DNA of 64,000 bases. Origin: Cristatella mucedo. Lineage: Eukaryota > Bryozoa > Phylactolaemata > Cristatellidae. The position numbers and the translations under genes are program-made. The notes beneath the pieces are model-generated. The model was given only the letters and a program-made list of their open reading frames with translations, was not told the origin of the DNA and made no database searches. Below, piece after piece: positions 46,813 to 58,019 of this stretch (the first letter of the stretch is position 1; each line of letters begins with the position of its first letter). Location of the stretch: the NCBI GenBank assembly GCA_009760855.2, contig WPIO01000010.1:6452001-6516000 (forward strand). The letters run 5' to 3'.

Positions 46813-47512
46813 AAGCTGTCTTTTTACTGTGGCTTGCAAACAATTGTAGTAGGTCATTATTGGATTTCCTTTTAGCTTGGTTGTGGAAAAGGCCATTAGG
46901 GCAATGCAGTTATCGATTTATATGGCTGCAAGGCTAGTCTACAAATCCAGAGATTTGATCGTGTGTGTCATTTTCTGAAAGAGCTTGTATGGCGGCCGGT
47001 GGATCGATTTTAATACAGTAAAGTTTTTCAACTTACCTACAAGCCCTGACACGGCTTGGTTTTTCTTTTTACTTAGATAAACTGCTGCATCAGTTTCAGC
47101 CGCCTCCCACCTTCAGCTGAAGTACAGACGATAAATTCACTAGTCCGTCCGTTTCGTTAAAGACTGCTAGCGACTGAAGCTTTTACTCTGCAGGTACTAG
47201 ACTATGGAACTCACTTCCACAATTCTCATGAAACGAAAAATACTCGCGGCTGCCGACCATGGCACAAGCTTTCCTGTCGTCCTGAGCTGCTACTTACAGG
47301 CTAATACTACCTAAACTGCTTATTTCCTGAATCTGCTGTGTTTTCCACTGCCTCTTAGTTGCCAGAGACAAGGCCTGTTGACTACAGAATGCATAACGAA
47401 AACCATTTAGGCTGAGTGGTGGACTACATGGAACTCCCCTGCATAACATCCCTCTAGTCTTTGTAAGTTTGTGAAGTTATGGACGGCGATTCATTACATT
47501 ACATTACATCTT
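46813..47512 (+). mobile_element. LINE family 1, diverged C-terminal and 3' end
   Basis: It matches the family-1 C-terminal region in order, with an AARLVYKS-like stretch and 'gactatggaactcacttccacaattc', and ends in a (CATTA)n tail at 47495-47511. Frame lesions are numerous. Confidence 0.75.
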
Positions 47513-47514
47513 GG

Positions 47515-48055
47515 CAAGGCCTTGGTGGATGCCGCCACGTCAATTGCACCTGTTGGCCCGCTTCTAGGACAGCAGCTACCTTGCAGCCGGCCTACCGCAC
47601 CTCAGCCACTCCAGCACCAGGACCGAATGCTTTCGCTATTCCCGTGTATAGCTGTCTCAGGTTGCCTCAGCATCCACTCATGCATTGTCGCATCTTCGAT
47701 CTCTAGGTTGAACTAATTCTGAAATCCTCTTGCCCCTTGCATGTTTTCTCCCACTCACTTTCTCTCCTATGATCTCTGAACGGGGACGACGGGTAGAATA
47801 GCCGGGTGTGGTGGAGGGAGTCGGGCACAGCACAGAGGCTCCTGCCAGCAGGGATTCAACAGTACTATTAGCTATCACTGGTATATGATGTCTATGCATG
47901 TTGCTCATGAGTAAGTCATTCAGATTGTTCCACCCCAGCAGGGTTTTTCGAGTTGGCCTCCTTCACGATCCAGTAACCTCTCTCAGTTGGTAACAGTTAG
48001 ATTCTCTTCTGTAATTGTTGTCTTACATCTATGTATTTGAAGAGCATAGCTGCTT
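47515..48055. other. No gene recognised
   Basis: Short frames at 47471-47716 overlap the LINE tail and are not supported as genes. Confidence 0.4.
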
Positions 48056-48059
48056 TGCC

Positions 48060-49690
48060 CTGCTAACCCCTTTTTTTCGGTACTCCTGGCCTGCTTGAGC
48101 TTGTCAAAATAGCCCTGGGCTATGGAACGATTCCACCAATACGGCCAGGGTATCTAATGCAGTTGCACCACATACAATCGACCCCGGCCTATTTCTGTCG
48201 GCTATTGCAGTGCACTTCGAAAATGAGTCCTATGCAGAAGAGGTCATGCGATCCAGTACTGCTTGCTTCTTGTCGATGGCTCTGGGCTCTGCAAAAATGA
48301 GCCAGACCTTTGCATCACCGATATTGCATCTCCCAAACATTCGAGCTACAATTTCTAGCTGTCTTACGGCCATGCATCACTGCTTCACCGTGGCTTTTGG
48401 CCAACATAAGGGGCAGCCATAATTGGGCGCACGGTCGAAGCCAAGAGACAGTCATGAGAGACTTTTACGAAGCGGCAACAGCCATGGCCAAGAACAGGTG
48501 ACAGCAAAACTGATTTGTCTGGCTCAAGCACAACGACCCTGCACTCAAACAGATGCCCTGCAGGCGAGTGGTTCACGAACGAATCGCTTGAAATCTTAAA
48601 TGAATTACAGAGCTAGGCCGACATTAGTGTTCATCTAAAATTTCTGGCGTCTTCATTATCCTTGTGCATCACAGCTCTGTAGAACTGCTCTTGCTCAGGT
48701 GACATCTTTCTAGAGGCTCTCCTGGACACGAGGGTAATTGGCCTCTAAAACAAGGCAAGCTATCGAGGAAGCAGCCAGATTGCGAAGGAAGCTAAAAGCA
48801 ATTGAATATGCTGCAGCATGAACCAGCCTCTCACAGACTTTTATATTGTCTTGGTATTGTTTTCGCCTCCTACATTCAACGTCGGGGTTAGTTTAATGTC
48901 ACTCCAATGGCGACCTATCGGTGGTCGCTGTTTTTTCCGTCAAGCCTAGAACAAGCTACTTCAGCGACCTGGCTTATTCTTGCTTGCATCTCAATAGCCT
49001 GCACAGGACTATTTGTCGGGTGGGACCACAGTAAGGGTACTGAATGTCTCGAATTTTCTCATTGGCTTTGAGAGCTAATATTTTCGTCAAAAATGCTTCA
49101 CTATTTCCAAACCCACGCCCTGGATCAGGAATTGTCAATTCATGTCGTGATAGAGTTTAGCTGATGCTGGTCATTAGTCGGATGGTGACCAGTTTTTCAA
49201 GATCGATTGAAGGCAGTTCGTGAAAATTCCAGCTGAAGGTGACAAGTCTGGGTTCTTGGTTGAATTAGCCATTTTAAATAATAAATACATAAATACTAGC
49301 TGATTTAACAGCCTCTTTTTATGTAGCGACAGAAGAGCCTTTACGGCTATCACCACCACTTGCAGTAGCAATAAAGAATCACCCACAGCAGGATTCAAAC
49401 CCACAAACTCGGGACCAAGATCATTAAAAGCAACCGCCTTACCAAGTGTGCCATAGCTGGGTAAAAGGGAAAGCAGCAACTTACTATCCTCCTTTTACTC
49501 ATCTTTTTTTTCGTATTGATACAGGGACAGGATATATATTCATCTCCATAACTCTGTAACAAATCAAAGACAAGACGACCAACTGGATGTTACACTAGAA
49601 TGTTCTACTATTGTATCTTAATCGGCTCATTCTCTAAGCGGACAGTAGCCAATAAAATTCGTCTTAAGCAGCAAAGAAAATTCTTAAAAA
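48060..49690 (+). repeat. Dispersed repeat S, copy 2
   Basis: Same orientation and block order as 11.45-13.36 kb but without the 209-bp duplication. A SINE A is inserted at about 49296-49456; copy 1 lacks it and gives the empty site. Confidence 0.7.
49296..49456 (-). mobile_element. SINE A nested in repeat S
   Basis: Near full-length minus-strand copy ('agctgatttaacagcctctttttatgtagcgacagaagagcc' through 'caccgccttaccaagtgtgccat'-like sequence). It interrupts S between blocks that are continuous in S copy 1 at about 13095-13140. Confidence 0.85.
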
Positions 49691-49699
49691 AAGCATAGT

Positions 49700-50095
49700 T
49701 GGTGGTATTGTCGAGCGAGTAACATAGTCTTTGCATAGTAGCTCTACAAGGATGAATGTGATATAGTCAGTGTCACGTCAGCAGTGAGTTTCCAGAAGGG
49801 ATGGCCGAGCAAAAACTTTGCAGTAAGTCATAGTCCTTTGGATCAAAGAATGGGTGAATAACTTTAAATAATAAAAGGAACTGGAAAGACACGAGTGCCT
49901 GGAGAGGCCAATTCATGCCATCTAGTTTAGTTGGCCATAGCTTAAGTTGAAATAGCTACATTTAGTTACGCTGATTAGAGCCCTGTCATCAAGTGTCCTA
50001 CACTTCAGCATGAAGATTTTTGTATATCAAATTGGTCAACCGAATGACGCTGCCAAATTTTTCCAAAAGCAGAGAATTTTTGACCTGGGAATTTT
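49700..50095. other. No gene recognised
   Basis: No feature found. Confidence 0.4.
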
Positions 50096-50098
50096 TAG

Positions 50099-50440
50099 CT
50101 ACTCTAGAATATCGTTATTTTGGAGTGCCAAAAAATGGCCGTAATTTCTGATGTTTTCAGAAGTCTGTCTGAGCTCACCTTTTAGAAATGTTGCATTTTC
50201 TAAGAGAACGACCAGCTCCGAGATTTTCATCGCATCTCCCTCTTGGAAGTTTAGCTCAAGTTCCGCAGCAGTCAATCCTGTATTACCCATTATAAGTGAA
50301 AGAGAGATAGCCGTTGTTGCTCTCTGCATAAATGAGTGCTACATAAATGAGTCATTCGATCCAGCTAGCATGTACTTTTGTTCAAAGGAAATGTCGTCGT
50401 CTCCTTATTCGGAGAGCCGTATGGGAATTCAAATAATTAG
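50099..50440 (-). pseudogene. Unidentified decayed reading frame
   Basis: The 76-codon frame 50329-50099 has protein-like composition with a helical C-terminal part (KISELVVLLENATFL). Readable sequence in the same frame continues upstream through a single TAG, next to a small duplication of 'ataaatgagt'. No family is recognised. It could be an old transposon protein or a degraded host exon, or chance. Confidence 0.25.
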
Positions 50441-50499
50441 CAGCTCTGATAGATACTTAGGGATTCTCAAGTTTACTGAAAGTAACTAAGCGTCTCTCT

Positions 50500-51680
50500 G
50501 CAACTGGAAGTCCCTGTCAAACTTCAAGAGATTGAGACGATGAGAAAACGGCGACGATGAGAAAACGCCTTGCATGTGACTGCCTCAAATAATCTCTCTG
50601 CTTACACGCCTACATTGAGACACGAAGACAGCTCATGAAATCAAGCGATTCATACTTGAACTTGAAAATAAATTAGGCATTTAATAATTAATGTAATCAA
50701 TAAAATTTACATGCAGATTTAGTCCAAACGCAAAAATTCCGCTCCAATCCTTGAAAAACTAATCTAGCTTCTCTATTTTCGTCAAGTCATGTCCTTGTAA
50801 TTTTTATAAATCCTGGACTTTCTGTACACGGTAATTCAGAACAGCTATTCACCCGAACTCTTTAAATACGCGGAGAATCAAGTACTTTAAGCTTTACTTC
50901 AACTTATTTTTTCAGTGCAATTGATTGTCAATCTCCACCGAAAGCTTCATTTTTTATAAGTGAATCGGGATGATTGCTTTTACAGCTATTCCTTCGCATT
51001 CCTTTGAATTTGGAGTTGTAAAAAGCTTTCGCTCACGGCTGCATTCGTTGGTAATTACGTGAGGCTGAACTACTTGGGCCATTTTAGCAAGGCAAGCAAG
51101 AAAACCTCTATCACTTCTTCATATCTTTATCCAAACATCTATTCCCCACTATATTGGAATTGTAATTCCAAATAATTCAGTAATGCGCGTGTTTTGTTAA
51201 TGAGGCGCAATTTTGACTGGTCAAGCAGCGCCTACAAGCCTAATTTCTTACTCTCAATAACTGAGAGACCAAGAATGATTTGCTTCTTCCTAAAACCGAA
51301 ATTTTTTTAATCGCTTGCATCGTCTTTCTTTTGGATAGGCAATGAGTGCTACATTAGTTTCGTGAAAACAGCTTTAAGAAAAATGACTTCAAAAACAAGG
51401 TCCTATACTTAATAGTTCAGAGTAACTGCGCCTCAATTGGACTGACATTTCTGCTGCAGATCGTGGCAATCATCTATGGTGCACTCATTTGATGCTGCTA
51501 CCTCTATCCGGCGTCCTGTCTATCTAATTTGACAGCTGTCATACCATTTCATCTAAAGATGTAGTGGCTGTTGGCTACTGTTAAAGCACCTCAATTATTC
51601 TCTTAAGAATGGATTATTCTGCAATTGAGCAGGTTCGAGCTTCTTGCCTGCAGCATTCTCAAGGTTTTTGAGTCAAAAAA
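50500..51680. other. No gene recognised
   Basis: AT-rich with stops in all frames; no repeat shared with other parts was noticed. Confidence 0.4.
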
Positions 51681-51689
51681 GGAAGATGG

Positions 51690-51832
51690 CCGAGCTGGTA
51701 AGGCTCAGTGGTTAATGTGTTCTCCCCGACCTACACCATGCTAAGGTCGTCGGCTCGAGCCATGAGGCATATGTTAAGCGCCTGAATAGAGATTAAGTTC
51801 TCTTGGGGTGCTATGCACATGAATTATTACTA
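51690..51832 (+). mobile_element. SINE B, well-preserved copy
   Basis: A box 'tggccgagctggtaaggc' and B box 'gtcggctcgagcc' are in tRNA Leu/Ser-like positions, followed by the tail 'aagcgcctgaatagagatta' with its stem-loop and an ATT-rich end. The acceptor stem does not pair, so this is not a tRNA gene. Confidence 0.85.
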
Positions 51833-51907
51833 TTTTGATACCCTAGCCAAATTTAAGAAACTTTCAAAACAACTCGATCCCATGATCAATCATACAGAAA
51901 TATTTCT

Positions 51908-52075
51908 AGCCGATTTAACAGCCTCTATTATTGCAACAAAAAGCCTTTACTGGTATCACCATTGTATGCAGCTACGATAAAGGATAGCCCACGGCAGGAT
52001 TCGAGTCCACGACCTCGGGACAGATGTCGTGAAAAGCAGCAACCTTACCTAGTATGCCATCACATTTCACCTAAT
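51908..52075 (-). mobile_element. SINE A copy
   Basis: Minus-strand copy from 'agccgatttaacagcctc' to 'ccttacctagtatgccatcac', nearly full length with an intact-looking B box ('aggattcgagtcc'). Confidence 0.8.
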
Positions 52076-52079
52076 CATG

Positions 52080-52795
52080 ACATTTTAATTATTCAAAGTA
52101 GTCTTGAAGTCTCGAATGCATGCCTAGCACATGCTACTGAGTGTTTTCTAATAAAGACTCAACATTCAGTAGCTTTGAAATAATGATCATCCATTACTTT
52201 GAGTTTAAAAAGAAGTCACCTACCTTTGGAATGGATTATGGTGAATTGGAGACTAATTGTGCACTTCACATTTACCGGCCGATGTCCTATTTTTTATTTA
52301 ACGGCAGATGTCGCGAAATGATAGTTAGGTGTGAACTGTCTTCAATGCATGCCTATACCATGCAAATGAGCGTGATTTAGTAAATTCTCAGCCATACAGC
52401 AGCTCCATTAGCGAGCCATTTGTCATCCACTTTACCAAGGTGGCAAAAAAGTCATACGTTTGAATGGTCGACGGAAAATATGGTGCTACTCGTGCTAGGC
52501 ACGTTATATTTATTTAAGGTCTCCCATATTTAAATAGGCAAGCTAATTAAAACAAATATTTGCTGTTGGGACTTTAACAGACCTCCATAAATGCCATTTA
52601 TTAAATTCCCTGTGTTAATCAAAGCATGGTGGCTAGCCCAGGTTTTTCAGCAGCACATTACCAGTTCGAAATTGGCCGCGTTAATTGCAGAGGGGAGGGG
52701 TCTCAACGGTTTTTTGATTTATTAGAAAATCAAACTATCAGTTTTTTTAATTATCTAAAACAGACTATTGTAAGAGCCTGCTTTGGCCGTGAGTG
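52080..52795. other. No gene recognised
   Basis: Nothing supported beyond short frames. Confidence 0.35.
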
Positions 52796-52799
52796 TAAA

Positions 52800-52925
52800 C
52801 CTAAAGGTAAAGTGCTTGCAAGATTGACCGAGGTCGTAGGTTCGAGTTCTGCAACAGGCAATCCTTTCTTGCCCGTTGCAAGACAAACGGTAGAGACTAC
52901 GGCTCTTCTGCTCCTCTGGAAGTGC
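52800..52925 (+). mobile_element. SINE A fragment
   Basis: 'gaccgaggtcgtaggttcgagttctgcaacaggcaatcc' followed by 'gttgcaagacaaacggtagagactacggctcttctg' matches SINE A from the B box onward. The 5' head is diverged. Confidence 0.6.
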
Positions 52926-52979
52926 TGCTTCTTGACTAGTTTACCTTTTAAAACTTACTTCTAACACAAATCATTCATG

Positions 52980-53850
52980 TGATACTGTACGAAAGTCAGC
53001 AGAATTAACATTAATAATAATAGAATTGGCGCTCTCCCAAAACACCTATGCATATGCGAACTTTCTTTCTCTGCCTATTCTTTTTATATACTAGTCCAAA
53101 TAATGTAATGAGTAGTAATGATTTAGTAATGATTGAAAATAAATGATGAAAGTAATGATTGCAATTTGTTTAGGATCAGCCTCGATCCTCTTTTCTTGAA
53201 TGTTTCATAACCAACTAGGGATACCGGTTCTCTTATTCTCAGTCAGTTATCGTTTTGCACAACTTGGCAATCATTCTAAAGTAATAGATACCTAATGAGT
53301 TCTTGAAATATGCTTTGTTGAATAATTTCCATGCTTCTCCTCGTAGGACTGCCAACTTTTTCTAACGCTGGACTTTCACTTTTAGGGACCGGATTTTTAC
53401 TTTCTGCTAGCATTTGACTTATAAATGTCTTTACTAAAATTTTTGTTAATAGACTTTCACTTTTTGCTAACACTAAAAGTTTCATGGTTAACCTATTTCT
53501 TGGTTCACGGTACTCTGGATCTTCGTAAGACAATTTCAAGTAAATGCATCTTAACCCATCAGTTTTCTTGTTCTTTCATCATCCTTAACTACTTGTCAAA
53601 CTCAAGCGAGTAATAATTGTTGTTTTTGTAAATCATCTAAAGCAACTACATGACTCAACGCAACTTATTTCGGAGTTTTGGTATTCGAATTGATGCTTAA
53701 TAATTCAGCTATGTCTCTCATCAAAATATCGATAGCATTTCTACTTTGTTTATTAGGAGCATTTGATTTTGCAGCATTACCAATTTGTAGTGTTTTTCTG
53801 TATTTTTTCCTTCAACAGCTTTAGCTACTTTACCAACCTTTAGTTATGCC
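52980..53850. other. Start of the AT-rich block; no gene assigned
   Basis: A minus-strand frame at 53276-53539 and readable sequence near 53720-53860 (minus) look protein-like but cannot be named. They may belong to the Polinton-like relic that follows. Confidence 0.3.
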
Positions 53851-53854
53851 AGCT

Positions 53855-54002
53855 CGAAATCTATGTGTCGTGTTCCAAAGTGACCTATCGTTAGACGACT
53901 ACATCACCTCCACAATTAAGTGTGCCTACTTTCAGATAGATAACCTTGCTAAAATTCTAGCTAGTTTACGTAAGGATACCACGTGTAAGTTGGTCCGTGC
54001 AT
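53855..54002 (+). mobile_element. LINE RT-downstream fragment
   Basis: The frame reads ARNLCVVFQSDLSLDDYI, then IKCAYFQIDNLAKILASLR. This is the conserved R-N-L-G-V-x-x-D-x-x-L block downstream of the YADD box in CR1/L2-like elements. About 150 bp long, truncated at both ends. Confidence 0.7.
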
Positions 54003-54419
54003 AAAGTAATCGCGTAAAGTAATCTAAGATCTTTGCCTAATCTTTTTTCATTAAATCATCCAGTACGGCCACGTTTCCAAAATTGTAATATGAATCAACC
54101 TCTGGCATATTTTTTGATTATGTTGATCCAAATGTAAGCACCTTTAGCTTTGCTATTTCTCATAGTTCTAACCCCTCGGTATAACGTCTGATCAAGACTT
54201 AAAGCTGTTACTGCATAAATGTCATATTTGAGCATTCCATAGAGATTCAAGCTCTCAACTAGCTGAGACTTTCGAGAACCCCTAGGGCTAAGTGCTAAAG
54301 GTCTAATTAGTACACTAGGTAACGGCCTTTTTCAACCAGCATCAGTATCTTGTCCAAAATTGAACTAATGAAGCTTCAGAGACATGCTATATACTAATTT
54401 TTTTATATAAATAGAAATG

Positions 54420-54545
54420 GAGTCAAATATTGTTTATTATTATTTTATATTTTATATTGTATTATTATTATTATATTATTATTTGTTATTTATTATGATA
54501 TTAATATTTATTTATGTATTTGATATTATTATTTTATATAAATAG
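54420..54545. repeat. ATT/TTA-rich simple repeat
   Basis: Irregular TTATTA-type repeats, flanked on both sides by the sequence 'tataaatagaa(a)tggagtcaaatat' (54410 and 54537). This suggests a small duplication around the repeat. Confidence 0.9.
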
Positions 54546-54959
54546 AATGGAGTCAAATATGCTTGTAATTTCGAAACACACAACCAATCTTTACGCTGCA
54601 TACCATCATGTCCAAAGTCCAAAAGTTCTTGAAGAAATGGTAAAAGCAATATCCACAATCGGTCAACACAATAAGTGAAAGTTTGTTAAACTGAGAAACA
54701 ATAGTGAAGCTGAAAGATCGAGAGTACTTACACATCTCAGAATAAAATGCGCTGGAGTATATGGAGTAATAGCATCCATTAGACCAAAAAGTACAGAAGT
54801 TCTAACACATGGTCGGCCAAAAAAAAGTTGTATGAAATAAAAATTAACGGCATTATCAGAACTTCAGAATACATTCAAAATTAAAAAAATTAAAATTTAA
54901 GCGTTAATAGACACAAAACTTCTAGAGTCATTCAAAGAATTAAAAATTTCGCAGGGTAT

Positions 54960-55366
54960 TTGCTAGAGATAATAGAGTTTCAACGGAGCCACAATAATCT
55001 TGATCTTGGATTTGAAACACTGGTAAATTAGACCATGTGATCCACCACTGGATAGCTGTAAAGAAATCTGGAAACGAATGCTTCTACTTCGATTCATTTG
55101 GTGCAGTGCTAACGCCCACCGTAATTGATTCCCTACAAGAGATTCCAAGTTTTTCAACTTTTAAATTACAAGACGTGAACCATTCAGACTGCAGATCAAG
55201 GTGTCTCATTTTCTTGACATTAACAAACCGTATAGATTTAGCAACAGCAATTGAATTACTTTGGTTGTTGATTCTTATAACTAATCAAAATACGTATAAT
55301 TTATTGAAAAATATAGTCAAAAAAAGAATGACAAGCCCAGTTAGTTTCAGTAGAGAAACAATTTGA
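54960..55366 (+). pseudogene. Adenain-like cysteine protease (Polinton PRO), decayed
   Basis: From 55037 the frame reads HHWIAVKKSGNECFYFDSFG, then LQDVNHSDCRSRCLIFL. In Polinton and adenovirus proteases the catalytic residues are His (HW box), an acidic residue (FDSFG box) and Cys (normally followed by Gly). Here the Cys is kept but the following Gly is Arg. Upstream sequence needed for the N-terminus is out of frame with stops. The enzyme matures capsid proteins in related viruses. The C-terminal helix region (about 55250-55366) is readable. Confidence 0.78.
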
Positions 55367-55511
55367 TGTCTTTGACAAATGAAAAGGTTATTATTCCTAA
55401 AGGTAAACGTGCTAGAGTTGAGTATGGGGAAATAATGTCGAAGAATTCAAATCCTTATCTCAATACCTATATTTACATCAGACCGGAGATAGTTCCAGCT
55501 AAAGAAAATTC

Positions 55512-55712
55512 ATGGTTTCAGTAGCAAGCACAGAGATCAATCTCCATGGCTACGACTTGAATCAAAGATCAACTATTGGCATGCGATTTGATTTTGGAAC
55601 CAGACCAACTTTACTCAGTCATGAAAATAATAGACCTGTGAGGATGGTAGGACCCAGAAATAACACCCAGAAACTAAGAACTGACTTCGGAGTTACTTGT
55701 CTACTATATTGA
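55512..55712 (+). pseudogene. Unidentified short frame in the Polinton-like relic
   Basis: A 66-codon frame downstream of the protease on the same strand. It is basic and has no motif I recognise. Position suggests a remnant of another element gene, but it may be chance. Confidence 0.25.
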
Positions 55713-56244
55713 AGCAAAGTTACTAAAAACATTTAAAATCTGAGCTGAGACTAAATATTAGGTTAAAACTTGACCGAATTAAAATCTATAGTGCTCCTAT
55801 TGCTGAACGAAAAGAGCTTCCACTGACTTTAAATTTGTACATGCAACGCGAAATAGATTAGTCGTTAACTTATAAAACACAAAAAAATAGGTTAGTTTTA
55901 TATACTATTTTTCTCAATTTTGTCTAACATTCTGTTAACTTGGGTTTTTGCATAGTTTTTAATTCGTTTAGGCTTTTTGAAATTGCAGCTTTGTCTTTTA
56001 AGAAATCCGTAGGAACAAATCATTAATCCAAAGTCCAAGTTATCCTTTTGCAGACGTTATAGCTACTACAGTTTTATCGTCATTATGAACTTATTCAGCT
56101 TGCTCGTGGTCAAGAGAAAATCATGGTGCTTCTTCAAATAGTGCTAAATGTGAAATTTTTCTGGTTTCTGTACACTTCGGTTCGGAGTCATTCTATGTTT
56201 GCCCGTAGATACATATTTGGGATTAGGAGATGTTCGGTCTAAAT

Positions 56245-57360
56245 CATTAGACTGTTCTCCATGTATATTCTACACCTGAGAAACGTGATTAAGGCCCATG
56301 GATTAGGATATCACTTTTATGCTAACGATACTCAGTTGTATTTGTCATTAAAACCGTCGGAATCTGCTGCAGCAACTGATAAACTGAATTCTTGCCTTGC
56401 CGACATTAGATCCTGGATGTTGGAGAACGTCTTGAAACTAAATGACGCTAAAACCAAACTGGTGCTCATAGGACACCCTAAGCGTGTGGCTGGATTAAAA
56501 GGCTTTGCTCTTCTAATAGGTAATGCTGTTGTGCAACCATTACCACGTGCTCAAAATTTAGGAATCGTTTTCGACAGCTGCCTCAATTTAAAAGGGTTCA
56601 TTCAGAAGAATGCTACTACAGCTAGCCATCACGTCCGATCCCAACCCAAGATTAGGAGCTGTCTTCCACAGTGGCTAGCAAAAGACTTAACTAACTCCAT
56701 CTTTCTGTCTGGGCTTAGTTATTGTAATTTCCTTTTGGATGAGCTACCAAAGAAAGCAACTAGGCTACTGCAGCCACCTATAAATATGGCATCAAGGCTA
56801 GTCGTCAAGTCCCGGAGGTTCAAGCACGTTTCTTCTTTGCTAAAAGAGCCAGGTTGGATGATGGTTGAGCAACGGACACAGAGCAAAGTTCTTACGCTGA
56901 CCCACAAGGCCTGCCACGGCTTGGCTCCTTCGTACCTAGCTGAAATGGTGCACCAGTTTCAGATCCTTTGCATCCTCAGGTCCTGCGTGGACAATAAATT
57001 AGATGTTCAATTCTTCCGCATATAGGCTGTTGGTGACAGTAGCTTTCGCTGTGCAGGTCCTTGACTGTTAAAATCGCTTCCACAATTCTTTCGCAACGAC
57101 AACTACTCTCCTGCTGCTGACTGTGGCTTATCCTTTTTAGCTGTCTTGAGCTTTTACTTCCATGCTACTCACTACCTCAACCGCTCTCCTGACTTTGATA
57201 TTTTTCCCCATTTCTCTTTGTTGCATGAGATGCAGCCTTTTGGATACCGAATGCATACCTAAAGCCGCTTAGGCTGTGAGTGGGCTGAACCAAACTCCCC
57301 TGTGTAACACCCAGTCTTTCTGACTTTGTGGAGTCACAGATGGAGATACATATATAGGCA
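56245..57360 (+). mobile_element. LINE family 1, 5'-truncated copy in the Polinton relic
   Basis: It starts within the RT block 'ctgttctccatgtatat' (SIYT region), contains HFYANDTQLYLS (YADD changed to YAND) and runs in a single open frame of 254 codons (56261-57025) to the C-terminal region. It then continues with stops to 'gatacatatata' at 57345. It lacks the frameshift shared by the two long copies, so it derives from a different source. Confidence 0.88.
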
Positions 57361-57369
57361 CTGATAAAC

Positions 57370-57860
57370 AAGGATTTGTAGCGGGTATATTAATTCACAT
57401 GGTTATTATTCTCATTATAAAAATTGACAACAAAAAGTATTATGGGGTTGCTTGGTTGATTATAGCAGGAGAAAATCGTATTTATGAGCTCGATTCTATT
57501 AACGACATTAGTTCGGATAATAGATTTAGCAATTTACGTCAAGCAATGTTTCATATAATTATCGAAACTAAAGCCGACGATCTAATAATAAATCTTCGTT
57601 TGTATGAGCATAGTGAAACTATTGTAATAAGAAATGGCAATCTCAAGTTTTTATAGATAGACAGAGATATAGCGTCTGATGTTTTTCTAAATCAGTGCAA
57701 GCTGCAGAAGCACGTGGTCGTGCTGCTATCCAACTTCATTTAGAATTTTCTAAACTAAACTTGACTTTTTTTATTACAGACAAAAACCAACTCGTTTGTT
57801 GCACATATTTTTAGTTCTCGTAGTGCTTTTTGGGATCATCGCGTAGTTTTAATATTGCAA
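57370..57860 (+). pseudogene. Unidentified decayed gene, Polinton-like relic
   Basis: The frame 57399-57656 has YYGVAWLIIAGENRIYELDS and NLRQAMFHII. After a stop and shift, readable sequence continues with an AEARGRAAIQLHLEFSKLN-like stretch (about 57695-57765). The coding signal is good, but the protein is not recognised. It starts exactly where the LINE insertion ends, so its 5' part may have been displaced upstream of 56245. Confidence 0.45.
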
Positions 57861-57888
57861 TGTGGATTTCCTCCTATGTATATATTTT

Positions 57889-58015
57889 GTAATTCATTTA
57901 TATAGCGCCCCAAGAGAACCTAATCTCTATTCAGGCTCCTCTCATATGCCTTGGGGCTCAAGCCACGACCTCAGTCAGACCTTAGTCGGGGCGAGCACAT
58001 TAACCGCTAGACCAT
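57889..58015 (-). mobile_element. SINE B copy
   Basis: The plus strand reads the inverted tail 'attcatttatatagcgccccaagagaacctaatctctattcaggc', then reversed B and A boxes. It is inserted between decayed element genes. Confidence 0.8.
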
Positions 58016-58019
58016 TCCC

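Noticed and set aside
54553-54735. Minus-strand 60-codon frame
   Set aside because: The plus strand over the same bases is also partly readable and neither frame shows a known motif. It may be element-derived but cannot be supported.
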